NCBI GenBank assembly: GCA_030374805.1
Contig: JARGSG010000218.1
Location: forward strand, 1 to 64,000
Direction of reading: 5' to 3'
Length of the DNA: 64,000 nt
Source: Gracilaria gracilis
Lineage: Eukaryota > Rhodophyta > Florideophyceae > Gracilariales > Gracilariaceae
The notes below the pieces were generated by a model. That model had not been told where the DNA came from. It saw only the letters and a program-made list of their open reading frames with translations, and searched no databases. Shown here in pieces: positions 52,077 to 62,096 of the stretch. A program made the translations under genes and the position numbers. Every line of letters starts with the position of its first letter. Positions within the stretch are counted from its first letter, which is position 1.

Positions 52077-53197
52077 GGTCGGGCAGGTGAGCACCACATG
52101 AGTGTGAGATTTACATTCCTCTTACCCTTGTAGAGCTACGTGAGGGCGACCATCATGCAACACTCACATTTCGATATTTACCCTGAGAACCAAGACGACG
52201 ACAAACACATTATCAACGTGGCACTCGAGCGCGATATGAGCCCTCGGGATGGTTATTTTCCCTCGGGCTCATATCGCACTCTTGGCATGCCAGTTGATAA
52301 CCCTTATGTGCTCATTAATTCGAAAAATCCAGAACAGACTACAGCGCCAGATATTGGCGCCAAATCTTGAACCGTAACCCCCCTTTCATCATGTCATGCA
52401 TAAGAAAGAAGAAAAACAGCACCAAGGCTTCTATCATTCAGTATCTACAACGGTACAGGTACCGTTGATACATGGCTACCTAACGCCATCAAACGCGCAA
52501 ACGCGACGCGCGACGCGCCCCGAAGCCGTGCAGCTGGCGATGCGAACGCACGGCGATCAGCTCAGCAAATTCTTCTCCCATTGTCCCGCCGCGCGCGGCG
52601 CAGTCCTTTCTCAAGCCGCCGCGTATCGAGCACTTCTTTCTTAATAACCTCGGCGAGGACGTACATAGCATACGTCATGGACCACGACTGGATAGGACAG
52701 AGTTCTACATCACCGTTGTCAAGCCTCATCCGTCATGCTGCCGTTTCCCGCCATCGCGGGATATAGTGTCGGAAGAGTGCTTGTGGCGCGCATGCCGCCC
52801 GTGCCGCATGCGCAGCTGGAGCCAAGGTAGAGCACAGACTCAAGGTGTTGTGTAGTGGGAGAAAGAGATGGCTGCGACCGCTGCTTTCCGCAGGCTTGAG
52901 TCCATCATGGGTGATCCACCTCACTTTTGACCGTGATGGAGATTTGGTGGAAAGTTTGGCGGGATGAATGGGCCCTTCGAGGGTCCATTCAGCGCACCAA
53001 ATTTGGCGGTGCGCCGACGAAATCTTTAGAGACTTGTCTTTTCATTATTGGTTCATTTTTGGCGGTATGGCGATCGGGCAATTTCCGAATTCACCCACTG
53101 GGTGAATTGGTGGCGGAGGTTCAGTTTCCATTTTGCAGAAATCAACCAATCGTCGGCCGGCAACAAATCAAGCACGTTTCCACTTGTTTCCAAAGTA
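52077..53197. other. Intergenic region rich in palindromes
   Basis: No gene is supported; GC-rich frames at 52396-52766 lack domains. It holds a 13-bp inverted repeat (52231-52243 with 52265-52277), CAACGGTAC-AG-GTACCGTTG (52448-52467), a hairpin with one G.T pair (52966-52990) and TTCACCCACTGGGTGAA (about 53089-53105). Confidence 0.5.
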
Positions 53198-53560
53198 CAG
53201 GGGGGAGTCACGATATAGTGCTCGATTGGTTAGTGCCAACCTCTATATATTGCTATATATACCCCAAACCGCTTGGCACGATTTTGGCCAGATTTGAGAA
53301 GGTACCAAAAAGAGGTGCTTTTACCCCTACCGACGCCCTCAAAACCCTTTTTTATACAATGATACCGCATCATTTCCTCAATAGATCTCATTTTTTTAAG
53401 AATCGCTTCTTGATTTGTTTATCACTGCGATGCTGAATTGGTGTTGGGGCACGCGCGATCGTATTCACTACTGAAACTGCGAACCGAATAAAGCGCAATC
53501 CACAATAGTGCCGTCATTAAGATTTTGGACGGGGGTAGCACTATATCGTGTTACCCACTG
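53198..53560. mobile_element. Tc1/mariner-type MITE (363 bp)
   Basis: Both ends are next to TA (53196-53197 and 53561-53562). The inverted repeats are CAGGGGGGAGTCACGATATAG and CAGTGGGTAACACGATATAG, then TGCT, about 24 bp with a perfect 14-bp core. CAGTGGG-type ends next to TA are typical of mariner-like elements. No transposase frame fits inside, so it is non-autonomous. The interior contains CTATATATTGCTATATATAC. Confidence 0.82.
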
Positions 53561-53796
53561 TACTGTAACCTTATTCAAATTGCCACTCTCACCTCGCGCC
53601 CCTTTTCTTTCGCAGCAAGTCGTTGCTTCACTGCAACTTGCAACTTGACTTGGCGACTGGTTGCCACTTTTGCATTGGTTCAAATGTTGCCGGTCGTTCC
53701 GCACTGCGGCGACTCACGGGAAACAATCCCTTGTGCGGCGCGTTTGTATATTCACGAACGACCGACCCCTCGAAGCAAGAAGCTCCGTTTCGCGCC

Positions 53797-53862
53797 ATGT
53801 TCACCATCGCAACGTTCGTTGTCCATGTTCTCCTTTCCAACCAATCTCTAAAGGCAGCATGA
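53797..53862 (+). CDS. Upstream open reading frame, 21 codons
   Basis: It starts at ATG 53797 and its TGA overlaps the main ATG as ATGA (53859-53862). Such overlap allows termination-reinitiation and could set translation of the downstream gene. Whether it lies on the transcript is not known. An alternative reading is that it is simply leader sequence. Confidence 0.4.
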   Translation: MFTIATFVVHVLLSNQSLKAA

Positions 53863-54821
53863 AACAAAAGCTTCTCGTACAGGCCCTTCCGCTCATACTT
53901 TTCTGCGTTCATACCACGCAAGCGAACGATTCAACCTTGCGCTGCGACACGCCTCCGCCGCGCAACCAATCGCAGTCGCCCAAATTCTTGTGCAGTGTTG
54001 ATATCACCGTGCTTCGCAATCTGGACTGCTCCGTAACCATCACGGAGCGATATTTGTTCCCCTACACCACAGGGCGCGATGCGTTTCGGCTCATTCCTCT
54101 AATTGACGAACAGCAGATTGCCAGAGACGTTGTCGGTACGCGCGACAACAGCACCGTCTTCAATGCCAGTCGTCTTCAATCCAAATCCGGCAGGGACGAA
54201 GTCAGAGTGAACCTTCCTACTCGCAAACGAAGTCAACCTGTTCTGTTCAAGGTGCAGTACATTCTGGATCCTGGCGTGACAAAGTTCACCACCGTATGTG
54301 ATGCACCAACCGTTCCGCCTTCTGACAACAAGACCGAAAATGTGATACGATGGCGTACTGGGACTTGGGATCAGACATTCGACAAAATGCGAGTGTCTTT
54401 CAGCACAACCAATCGCAATGCATCGTTCCGTTTGGCGTCAGCGGTGCAAGGTCAGCTGCTTAATTCCTCGCGCCAGAACTCTACTATCATCATGTGGGAA
54501 GACGTGTCTACGAAAGGCACATCTATTGATGTGCTGGTTGCGGAACGGGGAACAGCACTATGTGCCCAAGAATTGCAATGCTTTTCTAGAGATGCACTAA
54601 GCGGCGGTTTTCCCATAGCATTGCCTGTGGTTCTGTCGATGTTCCTTTCGTGTGTGCTTTGTGCGTGTCTTGAGAGATCAGGGGGTAGTGGTGGGAGCGG
54701 GGGCGGAAGAGGGGGCGGATTCGCAGGCGGAGGCGGCGGCGGTGGCGGTGGCGGTGGCGGAGGCGGTGGTGGAGGCGGTGGTGGAGGCGGTGGCGGCGGT
54801 GGCGGCGGCGGCGGCGGTTGA
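53859..54821 (+). CDS. DUF2207-like secreted/membrane protein with poly-Gly tail
   Basis: This 320-residue protein has a signal peptide (1-22, LLVQALPLILFCVHTTQA), an extracellular beta-rich region (about 30-235) with the pattern CSVDITVLRNLDCSVTITERYLF, which resembles the start of DUF2207 (predicted membrane protein) domains, several N-x-S/T sites, one membrane helix (about 246-268, IALPVVLSMFLSCVLCACL) and a C-terminal glycine-rich tail with about 30 consecutive Gly. Bacterial DUF2207 proteins also end in Gly-rich tails after the last helix, which supports the match. The ATG at 53859 opens the signal peptide. The minus-strand proline-rich frame over the tail is a shadow. Confidence 0.7.
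   Translation: MKQKLLVQALPLILFCVHTTQANDSTLRCDTPPPRNQSQSPKFLCSVDITVLRNLDCSVTITERYLFPYTTGRDAFRLIPLIDEQQIARDVVGTRDNSTVFNASRLQSKSGRDEVRVNLPTRKRSQPVLFKVQYILDPGVTKFTTVCDAPTVPPSDNKTENVIRWRTGTWDQTFDKMRVSFSTTNRNASFRLASAVQGQLLNSSRQNSTIIMWEDVSTKGTSIDVLVAERGTALCAQELQCFSRDALSGGFPIALPVVLSMFLSCVLCACLERSGGSGGSGGGRGGGFAGGGGGGGGGGGGGGGGGGGGGGGGGGGGGGG
54718..54818 (+). repeat. GGN trinucleotide repeat encoding poly-glycine
   Basis: About 33 Gly codons of mixed GGC/GGT/GGA with nested 6- and 9-bp periods, at the 3' end of the DUF2207-like gene. Confidence 0.9.
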
Positions 54822-56385
54822 GAGCCAGAGAACTGAAACCACCAACGGTAGCCAACATGTATCCATGTAGCTTTATTTGTCGCTGGCGTTGTCGACACGG
54901 TGCGGTGCGTGGCGCTGTGACAGCGCCGCTGTCGCCAAACGGCGTGCCGCGTGGTCTCCGCTTCGAATGTACGCGCGACCGCAGGGTCCACGTGTGCGAT
55001 GTGGCCGCGCGCGTGGCCACGCACCAGTTGTGCCTCCCGGAGCATGCGGGAAAGTTCAAAAGCACCAGAAACCATGGTTTTGAATCGTGCAATGTATGTT
55101 TCTAATAGTTTAATTCTCTGTGATTGTGGCAACCAATTTTCATGTATAGACTCACTTAGCCAAAGGAGTCTTCTATTTTTTCATGGTGCCGTAGATTTAC
55201 CTAATGCTCAACTGTGTCCTTCACTATACGAATGTTGAAACTAATTTGAAACCCTTCTTTCTGTTTTTCACAAGTATATAAAAAATATATATCCATCAAA
55301 CTATTTTTTCTGCTAAACAAACCTGAAAGGGCTGTAAAAAAGTGTTGAATTACATGTCAGTCACTGCTGCCGAAAACAACTTGCTATTCTGCGACGAGAA
55401 AATAAACCTTTCAATTCCACTAAAATAGCTATGCCTTCGAATACAATTCTCAATATGAGAAAGTTGAACAAGAGTTCTATACTTTTCGTAACTAACTATT
55501 CTTAATGTAAACTGATTTCCTCGAAATGCCACGGTTCAAAGTGATCTCCATTTTGTTGCTAGCCTCTGCAGCAGATCAAATAAATCTATTTGTAACTTCC
55601 ACATATTCTACAGTCTATTTCTACTCACGCCAAGGGTACATTAATTCTCATCTGTATATGTTTTAACTGAGTAGAAACACATTGACTACATATATGTGTA
55701 TACAGAAAGTACTACTTGAATACCACTTTTCTTTCCCAAAATTCAACCATAAATGGCTTCTATCACTTGCTGTTGTGCTCTATATTTATGGCTTTAGTCT
55801 TTCTAAAGATATGAAGATGTGACACTCTCGTTCTTTTCTACAGTTCAAAACAGACCCCTGACTTTCAACATTTTCTTCCTCTGGATTGAATAAAACTATC
55901 ACTAGACTGCAAAATTGAACATTCGGATTACATTACACTCTTTCCAAACAAGTCCCCTCCGTTTGTAATTTCCAAGTACACTGTAGAGCAACGCGATCCC
56001 GCGGCTCTGACCTGTCCCCGTCTCATAAAACCTCGGCTTTCGGGGAAATCCCCATGGGTGAGGTGTGAATAGGAATTGGACTCCTGTCATGGTGGCAGAG
56101 TGACACCCTGATGGATTGGTGAAGTCATAGCCGGTTGACAGTTGGTCGCGTGTGCGCGTGTATGAAAATGGCTCTGTTTACAGAGATACCTCGGGTTAGA
56201 TATTTAATTTAGTGGCCGCCACGGCAGATCTACGCAGGTACACTACGTGTATGGACTTGCCTCATGTGGCATAATTTTAGTTAATTGTTTTAGTTTGTTA
56301 TTGTAAAACTACTTTGGCGATGGCTGCACCGCCCTCGTCCTGGCAAAGTAAACTCAACCTTGTTCGAGGCTCTCACTTGATCGCC
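54822..56385. other. 3' flank and AT-rich intergenic region, no gene supported
   Basis: The first 290 bp are GC-rich with overlapping frames on both strands but no domain. From 55100 the sequence is AT-rich with many stops in all frames. Confidence 0.45.
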
Positions 56386-57088
56386 TGGCAGTTCCGGGAA
56401 AAAGTGATTTGTTGATTTTAGTACCTCTGTATTGTGTGACATATGCCATAAGCATAAGGCCAAAGTTGAACAAGTTGTAACGCGTATTTCTAGGCATACG
56501 CAATGATCTTGAAAAGGACAAACGAAGGAAGACCAGCAACTTCCAAATTCATTATGTTCTATGCCCGTTGTTTCAGCAAACCAAAATTATGCTTCCTTTA
56601 CGCAACGCACTAAAAAAAAATAACACGTTAAACATAGCATAAAAGAATTGTCAGGCTTCTCACTAATTGCTTGAAGATAACAAGGTTGCTACGCACTCAT
56701 GTTATATTAGAAACACTTCTGCAATTCCTTTTCACTTTTTCATTCATTCTAACAAAAAATGATTGAAAAGCCTATAATCATTAGTGTTATACTTTTATAG
56801 TGCCTTCAAACATTAAGCACTTCATTAGTTGTTTGCGAGTAAGGTTAGGGATTAGAGGCTGCGACAAATGCTATTTATTATTAATTGTTCGTACTTTTTG
56901 TCTGCTCATTGTTCCAGCCTTTATACAGACAAATCTGGTTTGTAGTTACAGACATGATTATTAAACAAGAATCTAAATTACAACATACTACGCTTAGCAT
57001 GTGTAAAGGTTTTCAAATAACTAATATTTCTTTTGCAAAGATTTCTGTTTCAGACATTCTACCAGTACCAAAAGTGATTTTTATACAT

Positions 57089-57932
57089 CTACGAAATTTG
57101 AAATAAAGGTTCTTCGTTTTGAAGTTGCAACTGAACCAGTACACCGACGGCATGGAAGCAGTATGAATGAAAAGAGAGCCGGTGACGAAACCTGTGATCT
57201 AGTATAAAAAAATTCTTCAAACGGCCGTTCAAGGTTTCATGTCTAGCACGCAGAGACCGAGACAATAGACACTGGTTATAGCCATGTATCATAGAAGAAC
57301 AAATGCATTTTTCGTCCTGATGTCCCTCATCAGTTAAAACCTTATCTTGTGGAAGTAGAAAGCCTTTCAATTTCATTCGAAAATTTTCCAAATCTGGAAA
57401 ACTCCCACAAGGGTATGGGCCATTTATCCAAAGGATTTTTTCTGAATTGATGGTAACACCGATTTCGTATCTAAGACCTGGTCTCTTGAATTTGTGCGAG
57501 TACCATTTCGAGTCAAACGGTTGTGGTTCTTGGATTCTGCAATCCGTGCAGTCTACTGAAGCATAAATTTCTCCCGATACACTCTCCTGTAGACGACTGG
57601 TCCAGAAAATCTTTGTGATGATTAGTATATGTATTATGTGTGGTAATAAATTTCAAACTTACTATAGGTACTTTGGCTATTTCTTTCACAAATTTTCCAA
57701 CCCAATGGCGGATTGTTTTCTCATCGGCTCCAACTATTGCTCTCATTACGGTCTCTGTGGGATAACATTTTAAAAACAATAAAGACCAAAGCAAATGGGA
57801 AGGGCTACCACTCTCAGTTAAAGCGTGAGGCAGTTGATCCCAAATTTGAGAACAAACTTTAGAGGTTACTCCAAAAAGCGCTTTGAACCTTGCAGACTGC
57901 ACGATAAAACTCGTACCAGAAGCTCTTTGCAC
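57089..57932 (-). CDS. Harbinger/IS5-like DDE transposase with one short intron
   Basis: Exon 1 is 57663-57932 and exon 2 is 57089-57610, joined across a 52-nt intron (57611-57662) with GTAAGT donor, TACTAAT branch-site-like motif and AAG acceptor. The spliced frame has about 263 residues with no stop. The N-terminal part has HLLWSLLFLKCYPTE and DEKTIRHWVGKFVKEI (helix-turn-helix); the DDE part has SVDCTDCRIQEPQPFD, WYSHKFKRPGLRYEI, INGPYPCGSFPDL and a final Glu in ARHETLNGRLKNF. This is the DDE_Tnp_4-like arrangement common in algal and oomycete elements. No ATG opens exon 1; an upstream exon behind an acceptor near 57945 is likely. Confidence 0.8.
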
Positions 57933-58510
57933 ATACTACGCTGCAATGGAAGCAAATATGCTTTCGTGTACTATAGATGTGTTCGCGGTCGATTGCAGCC
58001 ACAACCTGGATTGTGCAACAGTGGCTTCACTGGTTGCTATTAAGTACTGATTCAGCGAATATGTACCTACTGTACTGTACATTTCTACGATAAGGATCCT
58101 GTTCTTGGCAGTATACACAGATTACCTGAGATGAATGACTGCTTACGTTTAGGAGTGCACCAACCCTCTTGGCTGGGAGATGCCCCCCAATTCAAAAGAG
58201 TTAATTTAATTGAAACGATTAAAGATATCTTACACACTTTTCTGTCCACCTACAAGAAATGTTAGGTTCAGTTACAGCTTTATGTTTCAATTTTTCCGAA
58301 GGTCGAACTCAATATAGCGTTATTGCGTTTTTCCTTACGCCATAAACTTTCTAGTGGGTCCAAGGCAGCTGATGTCTTTCATACATATCATATGTCTAAC
58401 ATAAAGGCAACAACCTTTTGTAGTCGATATAGATATATTGATCGAAAAAAAGATGTTTTGCCTCATAACAAAATGCATGAAAAGCCAATTTACGCCGATA
58501 TTGCGTTTCG

Positions 58511-61195
58511 TTTTATGCCATAAACTTTTAACGGGAGCATCCCTTTGTAAATTTCAAGCACGTGTCTGTTACATTTACGGAGCACCTACGAGGATTCGTA
58601 TTCTTTCACCTCCTGGGAGTTGTCTAATGGTCGATTACGGTCTAGACATATTGAACCTTTTTAAAGATATGCTTCTGAACTATACTAATCAAAGATGGCA
58701 CATCTTGAACAACTGGATGTGCTTCTTTCACTACGTCAGTGAAACTCTTCTTACATTTATAAAGGCATGGCATGTATAATTTCATGAGATGTACTAAACT
58801 CTTAGTGGGTAACCGAAAGGCAGTCCCCACGAGGGTCTCCGGTACAAAATGTGTAATTCAAGGACGTGGCTCTTACGTCAACCTGGATGTTAAGGTGTCA
58901 ATGTGGTTCTTACTTCTTTCATATATGCTGAAATTCAAAGCATAGTCTTCTACCATCCTGAACCTTTTGATTTCAAACTATCTCGACAATACGAAGACAC
59001 AATACAGTTGAGCGCTCTCCTTACCTTGGAACCCACGCTTGCCGCAACAGTACTTCAGCACATTCATTCTTGTAAGCATGAGGCTATCGTGATCTGAGGG
59101 TTTCAACAACACAACCAGACTAAACATGCCGAGACTAACAAACAACTCACCCGCAATGCAGCTTCTTCGGTAGAAGTTCCAAAATAACCAGATCCGTGAG
59201 TCCCAGAAACCAAAAGAAGTTTGGCAGTCGGAAGATTGGTTCAGACAACATACGTTGAACAGCTTTCGAGCTCAGTTCAATGCCATTCGCAAGCAAAGGG
59301 CGAACGAAAGAGGTACGTTTGCTCACAAACTTTTGCAATAATCAACTCATATCTTTACTGACAATTAGTAGGGGAAGAAGCAGATGAAGACCTCAATCTA
59401 CTAAATCATCGCACTACAAATGTTTCTAATAAGAAGCGTCGGCTTTGTACTGCTCAAGAAGATGAAAAGTCCGATTCTTCGGACATCAGCTTCGACCTAC
59501 CAGGCTCAGAGCTTGTTTCAGCTCCTAATGAGTTTAAACCGCTCTATTTGATATCAACGTGGGTTGAGCCAAAAAAAACATTGCAGCGCGTGACGGTGGC
59601 AGTGGTGTTACCCTCCGGGGTTGGTCAAGGGCAGTTTGCAGTACATGTTGTAGACCAAGGAATGTTTCTGGAATTTTCTGTTACCTGGCCTCCTGAATTA
59701 GTAGACATTGAGATTATGCATAGAAAATGGCTCACAAGTGGTTCCGAAGATCGTCTACAGAGCTACCATCCTAAGATTGTGGGATTCTACAACTCTTTGA
59801 AACTTCTTAGGAAAAGAAGTTCTGATAACGTGAAGTCTGTAAGTAGAATTCCACTACCGTTTCCCGTTCAGACTCACATATCGTCGAAATATAACTTGGC
59901 GTGGATTGGAAGTACAGTGCGAATGGTGTACGTTGAGCTACAACAAGCAAATATAGAGGAGTACACAAAAATTGAAGACACTGATGATTTCTGCGTTTCG
60001 CGAGATAAAAATTTGATAGTTGTATTTCCTGAATTAAACAGTGTCTCCATGGTTCAAAATTAATAGGTGTGGCCCTCACTTCATGGGCGCGAAAATTTAG
60101 TGTGTTTCGATTGGAATGTTCTGTTTAAAGGGGTTAATCTTTTTATCAACATTCTTGGTTGGCAGATTTGGTTGTAATCCTAAATTCTGTTCCTAATTTT
60201 GGAGCCAACATACGCTTCTCTCTGATATTCTGGACTATTCTTTATCATGAAAGTTTTCAAAGCCCAACATTAACGTTTGTGTGATAAGCCTTTTTGCAGT
60301 ATTCTGTTCGGAAGATTGAAATTGTTTAATTTTTGGTACTGACTTTCACAATCGTGTTTTGCCACAATTATATACGACGCCATTGCACTCTGTTATTTTG
60401 ATTGTCTGTTATAGCTTTGAATTTCGTTCTATCGTCTCCTAGAATTATGTCATGGTATGTCTTTCAATTGACATTGCGGACAAGCTGAAAAAAGGCCCTC
60501 CAACTTGTTGGTTTACAATCTTTTTTTGTTTCTGTGCGACAATGAGGAAGCGTCAACGAATGCTTTTTTCCCGGATCTCCCTGCGCGTCGTCCACAATTC
60601 CTTCGAGGGGTCACTGCGTACGGTTTCGTTCATTTCATCCGGGAGCTCCGGGAAAAGGAACTTATTTAGATTTCATGTACTTCTAGCAATGATAAACTTT
60701 TGAACTGAAGTTCTGGAAAATAAAAATCCTTTAGTACAGGTGCTGTAATAGAAATGTTCTTAAATTTTATTTATTGACATTGCTGGTGGGAACTTTCAAT
60801 CATCTTACAATCAAAGCTGGACTGCTACACGTGCAGAACTGCAACATCAAGCTTGATCGTCTGAAGTCTTTGGTCTTGCTTTCATTGTAGCATAATCAAT
60901 TTGTTCAGCGTTTTTTGCCTCATTATTAGGCATATTCTTGTAGCCCTGACATAGACCTTTATGTCACAACAGTCTGATTTGTATGGTCCAATACTATAGA
61001 AAAGTTTATGGCATAAAAAAACCTAATACCGGCGAAACTAGCCTTTTAATGCTTTCAAGATGCACCATAAACTTAATTTCTGCTCAATTCTGAATGCGTT
61101 TAGTGCCATAACTTCATGTACCTCTACACGCTCAACAAAATGCCATGCTTATTTGCCTAGTTAGACATAACTCAGAGAAGTTTATGGCATAAAAC
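58511..61195. repeat. Nested inverted repeats around the partner gene
   Basis: TTTTATGCCATAAACTTT occurs at 58511-58528, with a variant (TTACGCCATAAACTTT) at 58335-58350, and in inverse at 61001-61018 and 61179-61195. The two left copies are about 176 bp apart and the two right copies about 178 bp apart, and flanking blocks (CGCC(G/A)ATATT-type, ATGTCTAAC) also match in inverse. This is a long inverted repeat with internal subrepeats, possibly transposase-binding sites. Confidence 0.7.
59126..60063 (+). pseudogene. Partner gene of the second Harbinger-type element
   Basis: Exon 1 (59126-59312) and exon 2 (59369-60063) join in frame across a 56-nt GT-AG intron. Exon 1 encodes MPRLTNNSPAMQLLR, a TAG at 59171, then KEVWQSEDWFRQHTL and FRAQFNAIRKQ. 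Exon 2 encodes an acidic linker and a conserved part (VTVAVVLPSGVGQGQF, WPPELVDIEIMHRKW, YHPKIVGFYNSLKLLRKRSS, RIPLPFPVQTHISSKYNLAW). I recognise this type of protein as a recurrent companion of algal DDE transposases, with no established function. The single stop in otherwise conserved sequence means either recent loss or an extra splice (an acceptor-like GGTAG sits exactly there). Confidence 0.65.
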
Positions 61196-61410
61196 TTTTC
61201 TTAATAACGCATTATTGAGTTTCGAGAAACGCAATTATGTTGTTTTGGAACACACTGTAAGTACATACAGAACCATTTTCACGCTTACTTACACGTAGAC
61301 TACATGTCAGGGTATTTCATTTTCTATTTGTTGTCAATTTCATTTTCGGAGCGTGACGCAAGGCTGTTAATGGTGCTGCCGGTCACACATTTGAGAAATG
61401 AGAACCATTT
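60064..61410. other. AT-rich 3' part of the second Harbinger-type element
   Basis: No gene supported. It holds the right inverted repeats (61001-61018, 61179-61195) and an internal copy of the terminal motif (60641-60658). Confidence 0.45.
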
Positions 61411-61921
61411 CAATTACCTTTTCCCGGAGCTCCCCGCAAAGGATCTTTCAGGTACACTAATCCAACAATATCCTCTCTTCGGACTAATATTATATATTAA
61501 CAAAAACACATATTATTTGTAGGTGTCTACACACATGTTTCTGGCAAATTATATTGCCTTTGTATAAATTGCTGACGTGCGGGCTTAATAAACAATACTT
61601 TGTTTATGTTTTCCTCTCTCTCCACCTACCGTCGGGTCTACCAAATAATACTTGCACGACCTGCCGATTTCTTTCTTTTAGATCCCTTTTTCTTCTTTCT
61701 CAAAGCTCCGTGGACACCTTCCGCTTTCGCGTCTCTGTATCATTCTTCCTTAGACTATCTCTTTTTTCTCTACCTCCGTAGGGTATATCCCGAACTCTAT
61801 GCGGTTTTAAATTCGCAATATCCGTCGGATGGAAAACTTTGTGACAAATTCTACTTCATACGATAGCAAGAACTAGTACGCTTTGAGTGCAGATTTCCAA
61901 CTTTAAGTTTTGCACTACAAG

Positions 61922-61934
61922 TGGTCTACCGACC
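61922..61934 (+). other. Primer-binding site of element 3
   Basis: TGGTCTACCGACC followed by TAGAAG, in the same place relative to the LTR end as in elements 1 and 2. Confidence 0.65.
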
Positions 61935-62096
61935 TAGAAGGGATTAGACCTCTTGTTATTCCGACGGAAGAATTACTGGAAGTCAAGGTATAAAACACTG
62001 GTCTACAGTTGTCTCATTTCTTTTATTGTTCGAGTTCTTAGAAGTATCGGGATCAATTCGTCTCGTTCCTAATTGGTTTAATTTATCAGTGCCAAC

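Larger units (their letters stand above)
56386..61435. mobile_element. Second Harbinger-type transposon, candidate full extent
   Basis: It contains a minus-strand transposase (57089-57932) and a plus-strand partner gene (59126-60063) in divergent order. Candidate terminal repeats are 56386-56411 (TGGCAGTTCCGGGAAAAAG) and 61411-61435 (ACCTTTTCCCGGAGCTCCCC), about 20 of 26 positions in inverted match; no target-site duplication was found, so the ends are uncertain. A further copy of the motif, oriented like the left end, is at 60641-60658 and could mark a shorter non-autonomous copy (60641-61435). Confidence 0.55.

Noticed and set aside
52396-52766. GC-rich plus-strand frames
   Set aside because: Arg/Ala/Ser-rich translation in all frames, no domain and no start context; composition effect.
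54452-55132. 226-codon minus-strand frame with a long poly-proline run
   Set aside because: The run is the complement of the GGN repeat of the DUF2207-like gene, which has a signal peptide and membrane helix in the expected order.
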